Of a stretch of 26,606 nucleotides of DNA, positions 1-7,512 are shown one piece after another. The notes under the pieces are model-generated. The model was not told the origin of the DNA, did no database searches, and worked only from the letters and a program-made list of their open reading frames with translations. Each line of letters begins with the position of its first letter. The first letter of the stretch is position 1. This stretch comes from H2-BAC3 sp045863035 (GTDB lineage Bacteria > Bacteroidota > Ignavibacteria > Ignavibacteriales > Ignavibacteriaceae): NCBI GenBank assembly GCA_045863035.1, contig BTUV01000035.1, forward strand, positions 1-26,606. The letters are read 5' to 3'. Made by a program: the position numbers and the translations under genes.

Positions 1-22
1 TTTAGATCGTATTCGAAGATTT

Positions 23-244
23 TTACGATTTGGTCAGATTTTGGCAGAAGTCAGGTGATTGCGCAATGGAGTCCTTTGCCCGCTTAATCTGCTTTTCAAA
101 TTCATATTTATCTTTACGATATCTTTTCTGACTGAACTGAACAATTAAATCCCCATCAGCAGTGCAACTCGCGTGCAAAGTTGTTCCCAATTTTGTTCCC
201 AATGGCTTCTGGGGATTCCCTTTAAAACAGCAAACCCTTGTAAG
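23..244 (-). pseudogene. Possible transposase C-terminal remnant
   Basis: An open frame of 73 codons with no start codon: it is entered from a TGA just upstream and ends in TAA at 23-25. The middle reads like the tail of an IS1634/IS4-type DDE transposase, with a short acidic-hydrophobic stretch (DGDLIVQFSQKR) followed by a basic, amphipathic segment (RYRKDKYEFEKQIKRAKDSI). That resemblance is from memory of the family and is weak. The DDE catalytic residues are absent. The first codons overlap the inverted repeat at 232-264, so the coding remnant, if real, begins nearer 205. It lies directly beyond the 3' end of tRNA-Ala, a common place for mobile-element debris. It could also be a chance open frame. 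Confidence 0.25.
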
Positions 245-264
245 TCATTGATTTACAAGGGTTT
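232..264 (-). terminator. Perfect 12-bp inverted repeat after tRNA-Ala
   Basis: AAACCCTTGTAA (232-243) is perfectly complementary to TTACAAGGGTTT (253-264) around a 9-base loop. It begins 6 bases beyond the 3' end of the minus-strand tRNA. Read on the minus strand the hairpin is followed by GCTGTTTTAAA, a modest U-rich tail, so a tRNA terminator is the simplest reading. Its perfect symmetry and its place at a tRNA 3' flank also fit an old recombination or attachment site. Confidence 0.45.
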
Positions 265-269
265 ATGAG

Positions 270-342
<73 letters not shown>

Positions 343-354
343 ATTTCCACTCCG

Positions 355-386
355 CAAATTTACGAATTCTCTCTAAAATAAAAAAC
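355..386 (-). promoter_or_regulatory. Candidate promoter of tRNA-Ala
   Basis: On the minus strand TAAATTTG (complement of 355-362) matches the Bacteroidota -7 consensus TAnnTTTG exactly and lies 12 bases before the tRNA 5' end, leaving room for a short leader. The -33 region (about 382-386) is only T-rich, without a clear TTG, and overlaps the terminator of the preceding gene. Support is the -7 box and its position. Confidence 0.4.
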
Positions 387-418
387 CCCCGCCGGTCTGA
401 CCCGGCAGGGGTTTTTTT
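380..418 (-). terminator. Intrinsic terminator, probably bidirectional
   Basis: CCCC-C-GCCGG (386-395) pairs with CCGGC-A-GGGG (402-411), with one C/A mismatch and a 6-base loop. Six A residues flank it on the left and seven T residues on the right, so a U-tract follows the hairpin in either direction. It stands 25 bases beyond the stop of the minus-strand cargo gene at 443-3097, which it most likely terminates, and keeps that transcript from running into tRNA-Ala. Confidence 0.85.
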
Positions 419-442
419 CTTTTTTATGAGTTTTTTCTCAGC

Positions 443-3097
443 TTATTTGAGTAACTGCATCTTCTTGGTTACTACGTTCTTTCCTGCCTGTAAACGGTAG
501 ATGTAGGTACCGCTTGCCAGCCGGGTCGCATCAAAAACAGCACTGTGACTGCCTGCTTCGTAGTATCTGTTGTTTGCAAGTACTGCAACCTGCTGTCCGA
601 GCATGTTGTATATACGGAGATCAACTACTTCCGCTGAGGGTAATCCGAACTTAATGGTTGTGCTCGGATTAAACGGATTCGGATAGTTCTGATCTACATA
701 GAACTGTGTCGGAATTGCATCTTTAACTCCAACCGGAATCGCTCTGATGATTCTGATGTTAAATGTATCCTGACTTGGAATAAAAGTGATGCTGTTTCCA
801 CCGCGGGCACGTACTGTCCATTTTGTGTTAAGTGTGTCAGCGGTTCCCAACCAACCTAATGCCTGCGTTCCGGTAAATGTGAATGAAGAATCATTCAACG
901 GATTTGAACCAAATACAGGTGTTTTCAAAAGTTGGAACTGGTACTGAACTGCCTCGCCGTCAACATCAATGGTTTTACTCCAGTTAGCTGTAAAACTCTG
1001 TGAGGAGTCTGTAACAGTTATCGTGGCGTTATCAGCAGGTGCATTCAGGAAGAAATATGGATGCGGATTAGTGTTCACACCCTGAGTTATGCCTGCATAA
1101 GCATTCGGTGATACCTGGTAACCACCGTTTGCCGGTGTTCCGGTGAAGTATTGTGTAGCAAGTCCCACAACGTTAATCGGATATGTGGGTGCCGGCTGAC
1201 CATCGCAGTCAGTATCACGGTCAACTCTGAGAATGGCTTTTGAATAACCGTCCCAGATATTGATGTTTGCGTCAGCGCCGCTCGCAGGCCAGTTTACGGT
1301 ATTGTCCGGAGTAGTAGCTACGCCATTAATCTTAACCAGCATGCTTTCATATTTTTCTGCTGCATCAAGGTAGTGAGTAAGACTCAGTTCAACAGGAGTG
1401 AGAGCATTGTTGATATCTAACAGCTCGATGTCAGTCGCGAGATTGGTCAGATTAAGCTGGGTAACACCGTTAAAATGACCAACTGTACCGGTAACAAGAA
1501 GCCGGTCGCCGATGTTATATACCGTACCTCCGCCTGTTTCACTTCCTTTAGTGATAATAATACCGGCGGTAGCATCCTGAACTCCGTACTGGAATCTGTT
1601 GGAAGAAGCAGTAAAGTTAACAGAGTTAACTACACCGATGACTGTAACAGTTTCATTCAAACGATCCGGCACAAAGTCATTATTTGCATCAATACGCACT
1701 GCTGCAATAGTTTCAGCAAAAATTACTTTGATCGGATTGTGTGCAGGTGTGGTAAATGAGTTACCGTTGCCTGGGCGTGAGATTATAATCACTTCCTCAG
1801 TAGAGTTCTCAAAGAAAACAAGGTTGCCAACAGCATCAACAGTAATATCTGAGCGAATTGAAGTGATATTGTTCTGATAATCCTGGAAAACCATTTCTGA
1901 AGCAGGAGCAACGTTGTTATAGATATTATTTATCGCATAAATACCCTGCACAGGAGGATTGCCTGAGGCAATTCTTGATCTGGTGAAATAAATGATATCA
2001 TCATTTGAAGTCGCACCGTAGTAGATTGCCGCAGTAGTTACCAGACCGGTGTCATTGCGGACAGTCCATACTGTATCAGCAAAGGTTTTGGTTCCGGTGA
2101 ATGAGCTGCCTAAATGGAACCTTGCCAGACCCGGTTTTGTAGAACCGTTAGGAATGCCGACAAAAGTTACATAGAGTGAGTTGTTAGCATCACGACCGGC
2201 AACTGCATCATACATTGCAATATTAGTGCCCTGTGTTGAGATTACTCTTTCCTTTTCACCAAAAAAGGTGTAGTTGGTTCCGATATTAAGGCGGTAAACC
2301 ACAGTATCACCAATTACGTAGAGCTTTTTATCAGCACCTGACCCGGTAACCTGAAGACCACGGATTGCAGCCGGGTAACTTGAGTCAATCTCAACTACAT
2401 TAAGTGTATCTGTGTGATAACGGTAAATCTTTTTGAGTGAGGTGCTTAAGAGATAGATATATCCATCAGCATCTGCTTCAGATGAGTGGCGCACTTCTGA
2501 TGGACCGACCGTTACGCCGGTGGTTGTCAGAAGAGCAGTACCCTGAGCATTGCCCCACTGCTCACCGTTTGCAGCATGTCTTGCAACGCCGGTAGCGTAA
2601 CCACCGTTACCAGCAGTGTAAATAAAGCCGAAATTTTTCAGAGCTTTATTTGTTATTGTTGTAACGCCACGGGTAAATATTGCCGGGATTGAGTAGTGAA
2701 TGGTCTTATAGGTTGCATAACCTGAGTTCCAGGTTTTGATTTCGAATGTATAATTTCCGGAAGGAACGCTTGTCCCGCCGTTATTATTACCATCCCATAC
2801 AACAAAGGTATCCTGGACTCCGGCTGAATCAACGTAATTGAAACCGGTTGCCGTGATGGTCCTTACTAAGGTTGAGCCGCTAAATATATTGATCCAGAGT
2901 GAGTCAGCGCGGTCAGCCAGGGTGAAGCGGATAGCCGCACCTGAACTGTCATCGAATCTGCCGTCAAAAGGAGCATTACTGCCCGGCTGGGTTACCCTTA
3001 TGTTGTGGGCAAACACATCCGCCTTTGTTTCGGTTTGAATTAAAATGGTAAACAGCAGTGTAATAGCCATAACTGCTGTTAGTATTGTTCTTTTCAT
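443..3097 (-). CDS. Secreted T9SS type A sorting domain protein with OB-fold-like module
   Basis: A predicted 884-residue exported protein. Residues 1-26 form a signal peptide (basic MKR, then a hydrophobic run). Residues about 31-135 resemble a FlgD-type Ig-like domain (FVVWDGNNNGG, VPSGNYTFEI). Residues about 150-460 are short beta-strand repeats like those of a propeller. Residues about 468-560 (VTVIGVVNSVNF, NIGDRLLVTGTV) look like the OB-fold module found in secreted lamin-tail or nuclease-like proteins. An Ig/Fn3-like stretch follows at about 680-770. The C-terminal 81 residues, from NYPNPFNPST to KKMQLLK, are a type A sorting domain for the type IX secretion system. It starts 17 bases after the stop of the gene at 3115-4569, with GGAGAA at 3105-3110, so the two are probably co-transcribed. 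The substrate is unknown; no catalytic residues are recognisable. Confidence 0.88.
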   Translation of the reverse strand: MKRTILTAVMAITLLFTILIQTETKADVFAHNIRVTQPGSNAPFDGRFDDSSGAAIRFTLADRADSLWINIFSGSTLVRTITATGFNYVDSAGVQDTFVVWDGNNNGGTSVPSGNYTFEIKTWNSGYATYKTIHYSIPAIFTRGVTTITNKALKNFGFIYTAGNGGYATGVARHAANGEQWGNAQGTALLTTTGVTVGPSEVRHSSEADADGYIYLLSTSLKKIYRYHTDTLNVVEIDSSYPAAIRGLQVTGSGADKKLYVIGDTVVYRLNIGTNYTFFGEKERVISTQGTNIAMYDAVAGRDANNSLYVTFVGIPNGSTKPGLARFHLGSSFTGTKTFADTVWTVRNDTGLVTTAAIYYGATSNDDIIYFTRSRIASGNPPVQGIYAINNIYNNVAPASEMVFQDYQNNITSIRSDITVDAVGNLVFFENSTEEVIIISRPGNGNSFTTPAHNPIKVIFAETIAAVRIDANNDFVPDRLNETVTVIGVVNSVNFTASSNRFQYGVQDATAGIIITKGSETGGGTVYNIGDRLLVTGTVGHFNGVTQLNLTNLATDIELLDINNALTPVELSLTHYLDAAEKYESMLVKINGVATTPDNTVNWPASGADANINIWDGYSKAILRVDRDTDCDGQPAPTYPINVVGLATQYFTGTPANGGYQVSPNAYAGITQGVNTNPHPYFFLNAPADNATITVTDSSQSFTANWSKTIDVDGEAVQYQFQLLKTPVFGSNPLNDSSFTFTGTQALGWLGTADTLNTKWTVRARGGNSITFIPSQDTFNIRIIRAIPVGVKDAIPTQFYVDQNYPNPFNPSTTIKFGLPSAEVVDLRIYNMLGQQVAVLANNRYYEAGSHSAVFDATRLASGTYIYRLQAGKNVVTKKMQLLK

Positions 3098-3114
3098 CGA
3101 ACTATTCTCCGTAT

Positions 3115-4569
3115 TTATTTAAGTAAAGTCATTTTCTTTGAGGCAGTAAGAGCGCCTGCTTTTAAAGTGTATATATATGTGCCGGATGCCAGTTTTGATG
3201 CGTCAAAGGTATATTTATAGGTTCCTTTTTCCATAGATGAGGAAATAAGTTCTGATACCAACTGACCGTTTATGTCATATACTGAAAGATTAACCAACTC
3301 ATTTTGTGAGAGTGAAAATTCAATAGTGGTAGCCGGGTTAAACGGATTCGGAAAGTTCTGTGCAAGAGAGAATCCGTCAGGTGAAATGGTTTCTGATTTT
3401 TCAACACCTACGATGGTAAGCGGAATGGTGGGGAGCACACCGCTGAAAGTCCATTTGTCAACGGTCCATCCGTAATGAGAAACGGTATATAAACCACCGT
3501 CATCATCCCAGTCGGCAGAATAGTTTGAAGCATACCCGGAAACCTGCGGCTGAAGACCTGCACTGCCTCTGTTAGTGTAGCTTCCTGTCATCATAAAATT
3601 CCAGGCAGCATGATCAAGCGTATCAAGCACTGCGCCTGTGTTAGGATTCAGGAAATAGGTTCTTGAAAGTTCATAACCGCCTCCTGTAGTAAAAATTACT
3701 GCGGTCGCAACTGCGAGGATGTTCTTTCCTCTTAAAAGATTCATACCGATTGGACCAGAATTTACAAAAGTACCGGTTGTAGCAGTAAGAGTATCATTGA
3801 GTGTAACCTGGAAAGAATTAAGCTGGGTATATCCTGCTGCAGGGCTACCTGTGTAGCAGTAAACCTTACGGAGAGTATAATTGGAAACATATATAACTGA
3901 ACCGTCACCTGAAACTGTTACGCCATAGAGATTACCTGTATCAGGGACTGTGATGGTCTGAAGAGCTGTACCGGCATGGCCTCCGCCCCATTCAGCATTA
4001 TCATTAATGCCGGCATACACGCGAACCTGACCCGGCTGTCCTGCTTTAATAACAGTTACATATACTCTGCCGAAGTCATCAACATCAATTCCCCAGAGGG
4101 AGTCAGCATTGGTTGCAAGACGGTAGTCAGCTGAATAAACAGAATCAGCGCCCATCTTAAAAACAAGGATGTTTCTTTCGGGATCATTATTCGCAACATA
4201 GATCATTGAGTCGCGTGAAGCGGCCAGATCCTGAGCTTCAGTCATCAGCACCAGATCAAAACCGCTGACCCACGGCATCTGATATGTTCCGATTCCAGAT
4301 GAACCATAAGCGTAATAGCCCATGCGTCCGGTGGAATCAGTTGCATTAGTATATCCGACAAGATAATTGCCGACTGCAGCTCTGCGGTTAATGAGAGCAA
4401 CAAAAGTATTTGGTTTTATTGTTGCAACTGCGGGAGTATTGTGACCGGTTGAGTTTGGCTGGTCATCCCAGGTTGCATAAGCGCAATTCCAAGTACCGTC
4501 AAATGATTGTGCATAGTTCACAGATGTGAAAAGGAGAGTGAATACGAAGATGTAAAACAAATTCTTCAT
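3115..4569 (-). CDS. Secreted propeller-like protein with T9SS type A sorting domain
   Basis: A predicted 484-residue exported protein. Residues 1-20 are a signal peptide ending NYA, with the mature chain starting QSFDGTW. Residues about 45-385 are repeated strands with aspartate/glycine turns (LWGIDVDDFGRVYVT, LYGVTVSGDGSVIYVSN) typical of NHL/YVTN-like beta-propellers. From NFPNPFNP at residue 405 to the final KKMTLLK is a type A sorting domain, expected to send it through SprA to the cell surface or medium. The start is supported by GGAGG at 4578-4582, eight bases upstream of the ATG. It is the first gene of a two-gene minus-strand unit with the cargo gene at 443-3097. Role is unknown: propellers of this kind bind partners or ligands as often as they catalyse. 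Confidence 0.87.
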   Translation of the reverse strand: MKNLFYIFVFTLLFTSVNYAQSFDGTWNCAYATWDDQPNSTGHNTPAVATIKPNTFVALINRRAAVGNYLVGYTNATDSTGRMGYYAYGSSGIGTYQMPWVSGFDLVLMTEAQDLAASRDSMIYVANNDPERNILVFKMGADSVYSADYRLATNADSLWGIDVDDFGRVYVTVIKAGQPGQVRVYAGINDNAEWGGGHAGTALQTITVPDTGNLYGVTVSGDGSVIYVSNYTLRKVYCYTGSPAAGYTQLNSFQVTLNDTLTATTGTFVNSGPIGMNLLRGKNILAVATAVIFTTGGGYELSRTYFLNPNTGAVLDTLDHAAWNFMMTGSYTNRGSAGLQPQVSGYASNYSADWDDDGGLYTVSHYGWTVDKWTFSGVLPTIPLTIVGVEKSETISPDGFSLAQNFPNPFNPATTIEFSLSQNELVNLSVYDINGQLVSELISSSMEKGTYKYTFDASKLASGTYIYTLKAGALTASKKMTLLK

Positions 4570-4612
4570 GAGTGTGCCTCCGGGAAAGTGAATAATTGTT
4601 TAAAATGAATCA

Positions 4613-4643
4613 GAAGAATAGAAAAAAAACGCTAAATAAGCAA
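4613..4643 (-). promoter_or_regulatory. Weak candidate promoter of the cargo pair
   Basis: On the minus strand TTG (complement of 4641-4643) is followed 20 bases later by TATTCTTC (complement of 4613-4620), a six-of-eight match to TAnnTTTG. It sits about 45 bases before the ATG at 4569. Spacing is right, but the -7 box is imperfect. Confidence 0.25.
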
Positions 4644-4781
4644 GGAAAAGGGGGGAGAAATGCTTCACCAGGGTTGTATCTGAGAATTGGCAAATTTGGC
4701 GAATTGGCAGACAAAATGAGGAGGAAATCCGGTTTTTCGGGCAGAAAGCCAAGGGCGACCCCACCTGAATCGGTAAACGGT

Positions 4782-4951
4782 AAAATTCACAATTTTTTTC
4801 TACCAATTTTCGACTCCTCTGGAGTCGGGAGGTAAATTCACCATTCAAAATTCACAATTTTTTTTCTACCAATTTTCGACTCCTCCGGAGTCGGGAGGAT
4901 ATGTTGATAAATTCGTTTTCTAACAAGATGCGACTCCGCCGGAGTCGGGAG
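4782..4951. repeat. Three copies of a palindromic GACTCC repeat
   Basis: A core CGACTCC-nCyGG-GGAGTCGGGAG occurs at 4811-4832, 4877-4898 and 4931-4951; each can fold by pairing GACTCC with GGAGTC. Copies 1 and 2 lie in longer direct repeats of about 51 bases (4782-4832 and 4847-4898), which share an upstream half of A/T-rich sequence and differ by one extra T and one T/C change in the core. Copy 3 keeps a diverged version of the flank (TTTTCTAACAAGATG). This is a repetitive extragenic palindrome-like family. Confidence 0.85.
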
Positions 4952-4956
4952 TGAAA

Positions 4957-5033
4957 ATTCACCATTCACAATTCACCATTCACCATTCACTATTCACCAT
5001 TCACCATTCACCATTCACAATTCACAATTCATT
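4957..5033. repeat. Heptanucleotide tandem repeat (ATTCACN)
   Basis: Ten consecutive 7-base units from 4957 to 5026, each ATTCAC followed by C, A or T, then a degenerate unit (ATTCATT) ending just before the SulP stop codon. Isolated units also occur at 4836-4856. The same family in opposite orientation fills 26533-26606. Seven-base periodicity next to but outside the coding region suggests slippage-prone DNA. Confidence 0.9.
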
Positions 5034-5034
5034 T

Positions 5035-7281
5035 TCATCCTTCTTGCAATGCTTTTACTTCCACGTTGCTATGTCTCAGCCGGTTAGCAATGGTCAAGGC
5101 AAGCCGTTCAAAGAATAGCCCGGCTACTGCCGTGTTTGATTTTGATATAACATCAAAAGCTGAACGCGAGAGTATATAAAGCTCAACTGTGCCATCGGCT
5201 ATTGCATCCGCGGAGCGGACCCCCTCATCAAGGAAGGACATATCACCGAAAAAATTACCCTGCGCAAATGACACAAGTGTATGGAATGTCCCGCCAAAAA
5301 GGGGCAGGGTTATTTTCACTACTCCCTTCGCGATAAAAAGTATTTCATCACTTTTGTCACCGATGGAGAATATCTTTTCGCCATGCTGATATGTTCCGGA
5401 CTTCAGCACCGAAGAAATGGTTTTAAGTGCATCGGCAGGGAAATCGTAAAATAATTCAATTTCATCAATTGAGAGCGCCCGCGATTCAGAATCAACTTCG
5501 GTGTAAAATTCCCGCAACAGGGCATTTTCAGTGAACTCAAGCGCTTCATCCTGTGAGTCAAAGAATTTTAGATTATCTGTCTCCGCAAGACCTAAATCTC
5601 TGAGGTAGTCTCTTATGTTTTGACCGGTAGGAAGACTTAAAGGGACAGATGAAAAAATGAGCGTGCCTCCGTTATTTTTCAGTCGTGCAAGAATTTGTTT
5701 GAGCATATTAACTGCGGTGAAGTCAATGGAAACCACCCTCTTCATATCCAGAATCAGAAACTTATTTTTGCTGATGGATGATTCAAGTTCGTTCAGAAGC
5801 TGGTCGGTCGTCCCGAAAAAAAGCTGCCCCTGAAGCTCAATAATCATTGTCTTATCCCCATGTTCGGTTAGGAGATCCATCTCCTCCTGCAGGCGGATTT
5901 TTTTGGAAAACTTTTTGTCACCGGTCATCTTGCGCCTGATAACAGAACTTCTGATCTGTTCTCTGAGAAAAAGGATGATGGCAAAGGCAATACCAACTCC
6001 GGCAGCGGTAATAAGACTGGTGCCGACTGCTGCAACAATAACAGCCAGAATTACAAGAAAATCAATATAAGTAAGTTTTGATTTAAGCAGAGCAAAACTC
6101 TTTTTATCAATCATTCTGATGCCTACAACAATAAGAATACCGGCAAGGGCTGAGGTTGGAATCCAGGCCACCAGGTTGCCGAATAAAAGCAGTACAAGCA
6201 GTGCTGTGACGCCGACAAACATACCTGAGTACTGAGTTTTGGCGCCACTGTTAAGATTGACCAGGGTAGCGCCCATGGTTCCTGCTCCTGGAATACCGCA
6301 AACAAGCGCCGAACCAAGATTACCCAAACCCTGCCCGATTAACTCCTTATTGGAATTATGACGCGAATAGGTGAGTGCGTCAAGTACTACGCAGGTTTTA
6401 AGCGTGTCGATGGAAAGGAGAATTGAAAGTGTGAGGAAAGGGATAATCAGACTCGTAATCTGTGAAAAATCAATAGAACCAAAATGTGCAAAATTAGTTG
6501 TAACAGTTCCGGTAAGGTCAGTGATTGATGCAGAGATTGCGCCAATAATAAATTTGTTTCCATCCATCTGAAGCAGCGCGGGGTCAAAGAATGAAAGAGT
6601 GAAATATGCTGCAACACCTGAGGTGAGTGCAATAATCGAACCGGGGATTTTTTTAGTAATCTTAGGTGCGCTTACCATCATTATGATGGTTACTACTCCG
6701 ATTACAATTGCCTGCCACTGCCAAAGATTAAAACTGACGAGCGCAGTCCAGAACGAAACTTTTTCTGTAATACCGAGCATTTTGGGGAGTTGTGCTGAGA
6801 AGATAAGAACCCCTACACCGCTCAGATAACCTGCTACCACCGGGTATGGTATATATTTGATAATTTTTCCGCCGCCAAGATACCCGACCAGAATCTGAAA
6901 ACCGCCGGAAAGCAGCGCAACTAATGTAACATAGGCAGGAATAATCTCTTTGGGAACAGTGCCCGATGAGAACATTTCTGCAACAAACACTGAAAGCACT
7001 GCCGCGGCGGGTGCGCAAGGGGCAGTAACTAATTTTTTAGTTCCGCCGGTCAGGGGGGAGATAAGACCAAGCATAACAGTACCAATAATACCGCCGAGCG
7101 CTGCCTGCCCCGAAAATTCTTTGCCCAGAGGGGCATAGATAATCAGCCCAAACGCGATGGCTGAGGGAAGGGCAACCAGCATTGATGCTGCACCTCCCAT
7201 GATGTCGCCAACCCAATTTGATGAATCCGGCTTTTTAACCGGCTGGGCAGTGGACTCCGATACACCTGAACTCTTCGACAT
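5035..7281 (-). CDS. SulP-family anion transporter with STAS and cyclic-nucleotide-binding domains
   Basis: A predicted 748-residue inner-membrane transporter. Residues about 22-445 form the SulP/SLC26 transport core, rich in Gly/Ala membrane helices (AIAFGLIIYAPLG near residue 41; SILLSIDTLKTCVVLDALT). A basic linker follows, then a STAS domain at about 477-590 (LILDMKRVVSIDFTAVNML). Residues about 615-735 are a cNMP-binding (CRP/FNR-like) domain with a phosphate-binding-cassette-like segment (GNFFGDMSFLDEGVRSA). Substrate could be sulfate, bicarbonate or another anion; the sequence does not decide. In the STAS domain the position of the phosphorylatable serine of anti-sigma antagonists is Phe-Thr. 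The start is supported by GAGG at 7290-7293, nine bases before the ATG. It is divergent from the MATE gene. Ligand binding by the C-terminal domain is inferred. Confidence 0.93.
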   Translation of the reverse strand: MSKSSGVSESTAQPVKKPDSSNWVGDIMGGAASMLVALPSAIAFGLIIYAPLGKEFSGQAALGGIIGTVMLGLISPLTGGTKKLVTAPCAPAAAVLSVFVAEMFSSGTVPKEIIPAYVTLVALLSGGFQILVGYLGGGKIIKYIPYPVVAGYLSGVGVLIFSAQLPKMLGITEKVSFWTALVSFNLWQWQAIVIGVVTIIMMVSAPKITKKIPGSIIALTSGVAAYFTLSFFDPALLQMDGNKFIIGAISASITDLTGTVTTNFAHFGSIDFSQITSLIIPFLTLSILLSIDTLKTCVVLDALTYSRHNSNKELIGQGLGNLGSALVCGIPGAGTMGATLVNLNSGAKTQYSGMFVGVTALLVLLLFGNLVAWIPTSALAGILIVVGIRMIDKKSFALLKSKLTYIDFLVILAVIVAAVGTSLITAAGVGIAFAIILFLREQIRSSVIRRKMTGDKKFSKKIRLQEEMDLLTEHGDKTMIIELQGQLFFGTTDQLLNELESSISKNKFLILDMKRVVSIDFTAVNMLKQILARLKNNGGTLIFSSVPLSLPTGQNIRDYLRDLGLAETDNLKFFDSQDEALEFTENALLREFYTEVDSESRALSIDEIELFYDFPADALKTISSVLKSGTYQHGEKIFSIGDKSDEILFIAKGVVKITLPLFGGTFHTLVSFAQGNFFGDMSFLDEGVRSADAIADGTVELYILSRSAFDVISKSNTAVAGLFFERLALTIANRLRHSNVEVKALQEG

Positions 7282-7306
7282 GGAAAATACCTCATTTTCG
7301 ACATAT

Positions 7307-7336
7307 CAAAATTATGTGAATATTTGACCAAACAAA
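7307..7336 (-). promoter_or_regulatory. Candidate promoter of the SulP transporter gene
   Basis: On the minus strand TTTG (complement of 7333-7336) is followed after 18 bases by TAATTTTG (complement of 7307-7314), an exact TAnnTTTG match. The predicted transcript starts about 20 bases before the ATG at 7281, enough for the ribosome binding site at 7290-7293. Confidence 0.45.
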
Positions 7337-7352
7337 AGAATTATTATAATTG
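7323..7352 (+). promoter_or_regulatory. Candidate promoter of the MATE exporter gene
   Basis: TTTG at 7323-7326 is followed after 18 bases by TATAATTG at 7345-7352, seven of eight to TAnnTTTG. It is oriented towards the MATE gene and overlaps the divergent SulP promoter. It would give a leader of about 150 bases that includes heptanucleotide repeat remnants. Confidence 0.33.
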
Positions 7353-7512
7353 TTAACTTCCGTCTGAACGAACTCGCCTGAAGATGATTTTCATACTCAG
7401 TGGTCTGACGAGTCTGGTATTTCATCAAAACCACTGGATAAAATTTCATAATTCACTACTTATAATTCACAATTCAGAATTATTATATTGTGTTTTTAAT
7501 AAAGGAAAACAT

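Larger units (their letters stand above)
4570..5034. other. Repeat-rich intergenic spacer
   Basis: 465 bases between two minus-strand genes with no convincing gene. From right to left as transcribed it holds a heptanucleotide array, a palindromic repeat in three copies, a short stretch with ATTGGC-like motifs (4684-4709), and the putative leader of the cargo gene. Open frames across it on both strands have no family resemblance and are encoded by the repeats. No strong intrinsic terminator for the SulP gene is visible; one of the palindromes may serve. Confidence 0.7.

Noticed and set aside
4596..4848. Overlapping open frames of about 80 codons on both strands of the spacer
   Set aside because: They are made of repeat and leader sequence, have no recognisable domain, and lie across the putative cargo promoter.
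4957..5033. CRISPR array
   Set aside because: The unit is 7 bases with no spacers; this is a simple tandem repeat, and no cas genes are present in the window.
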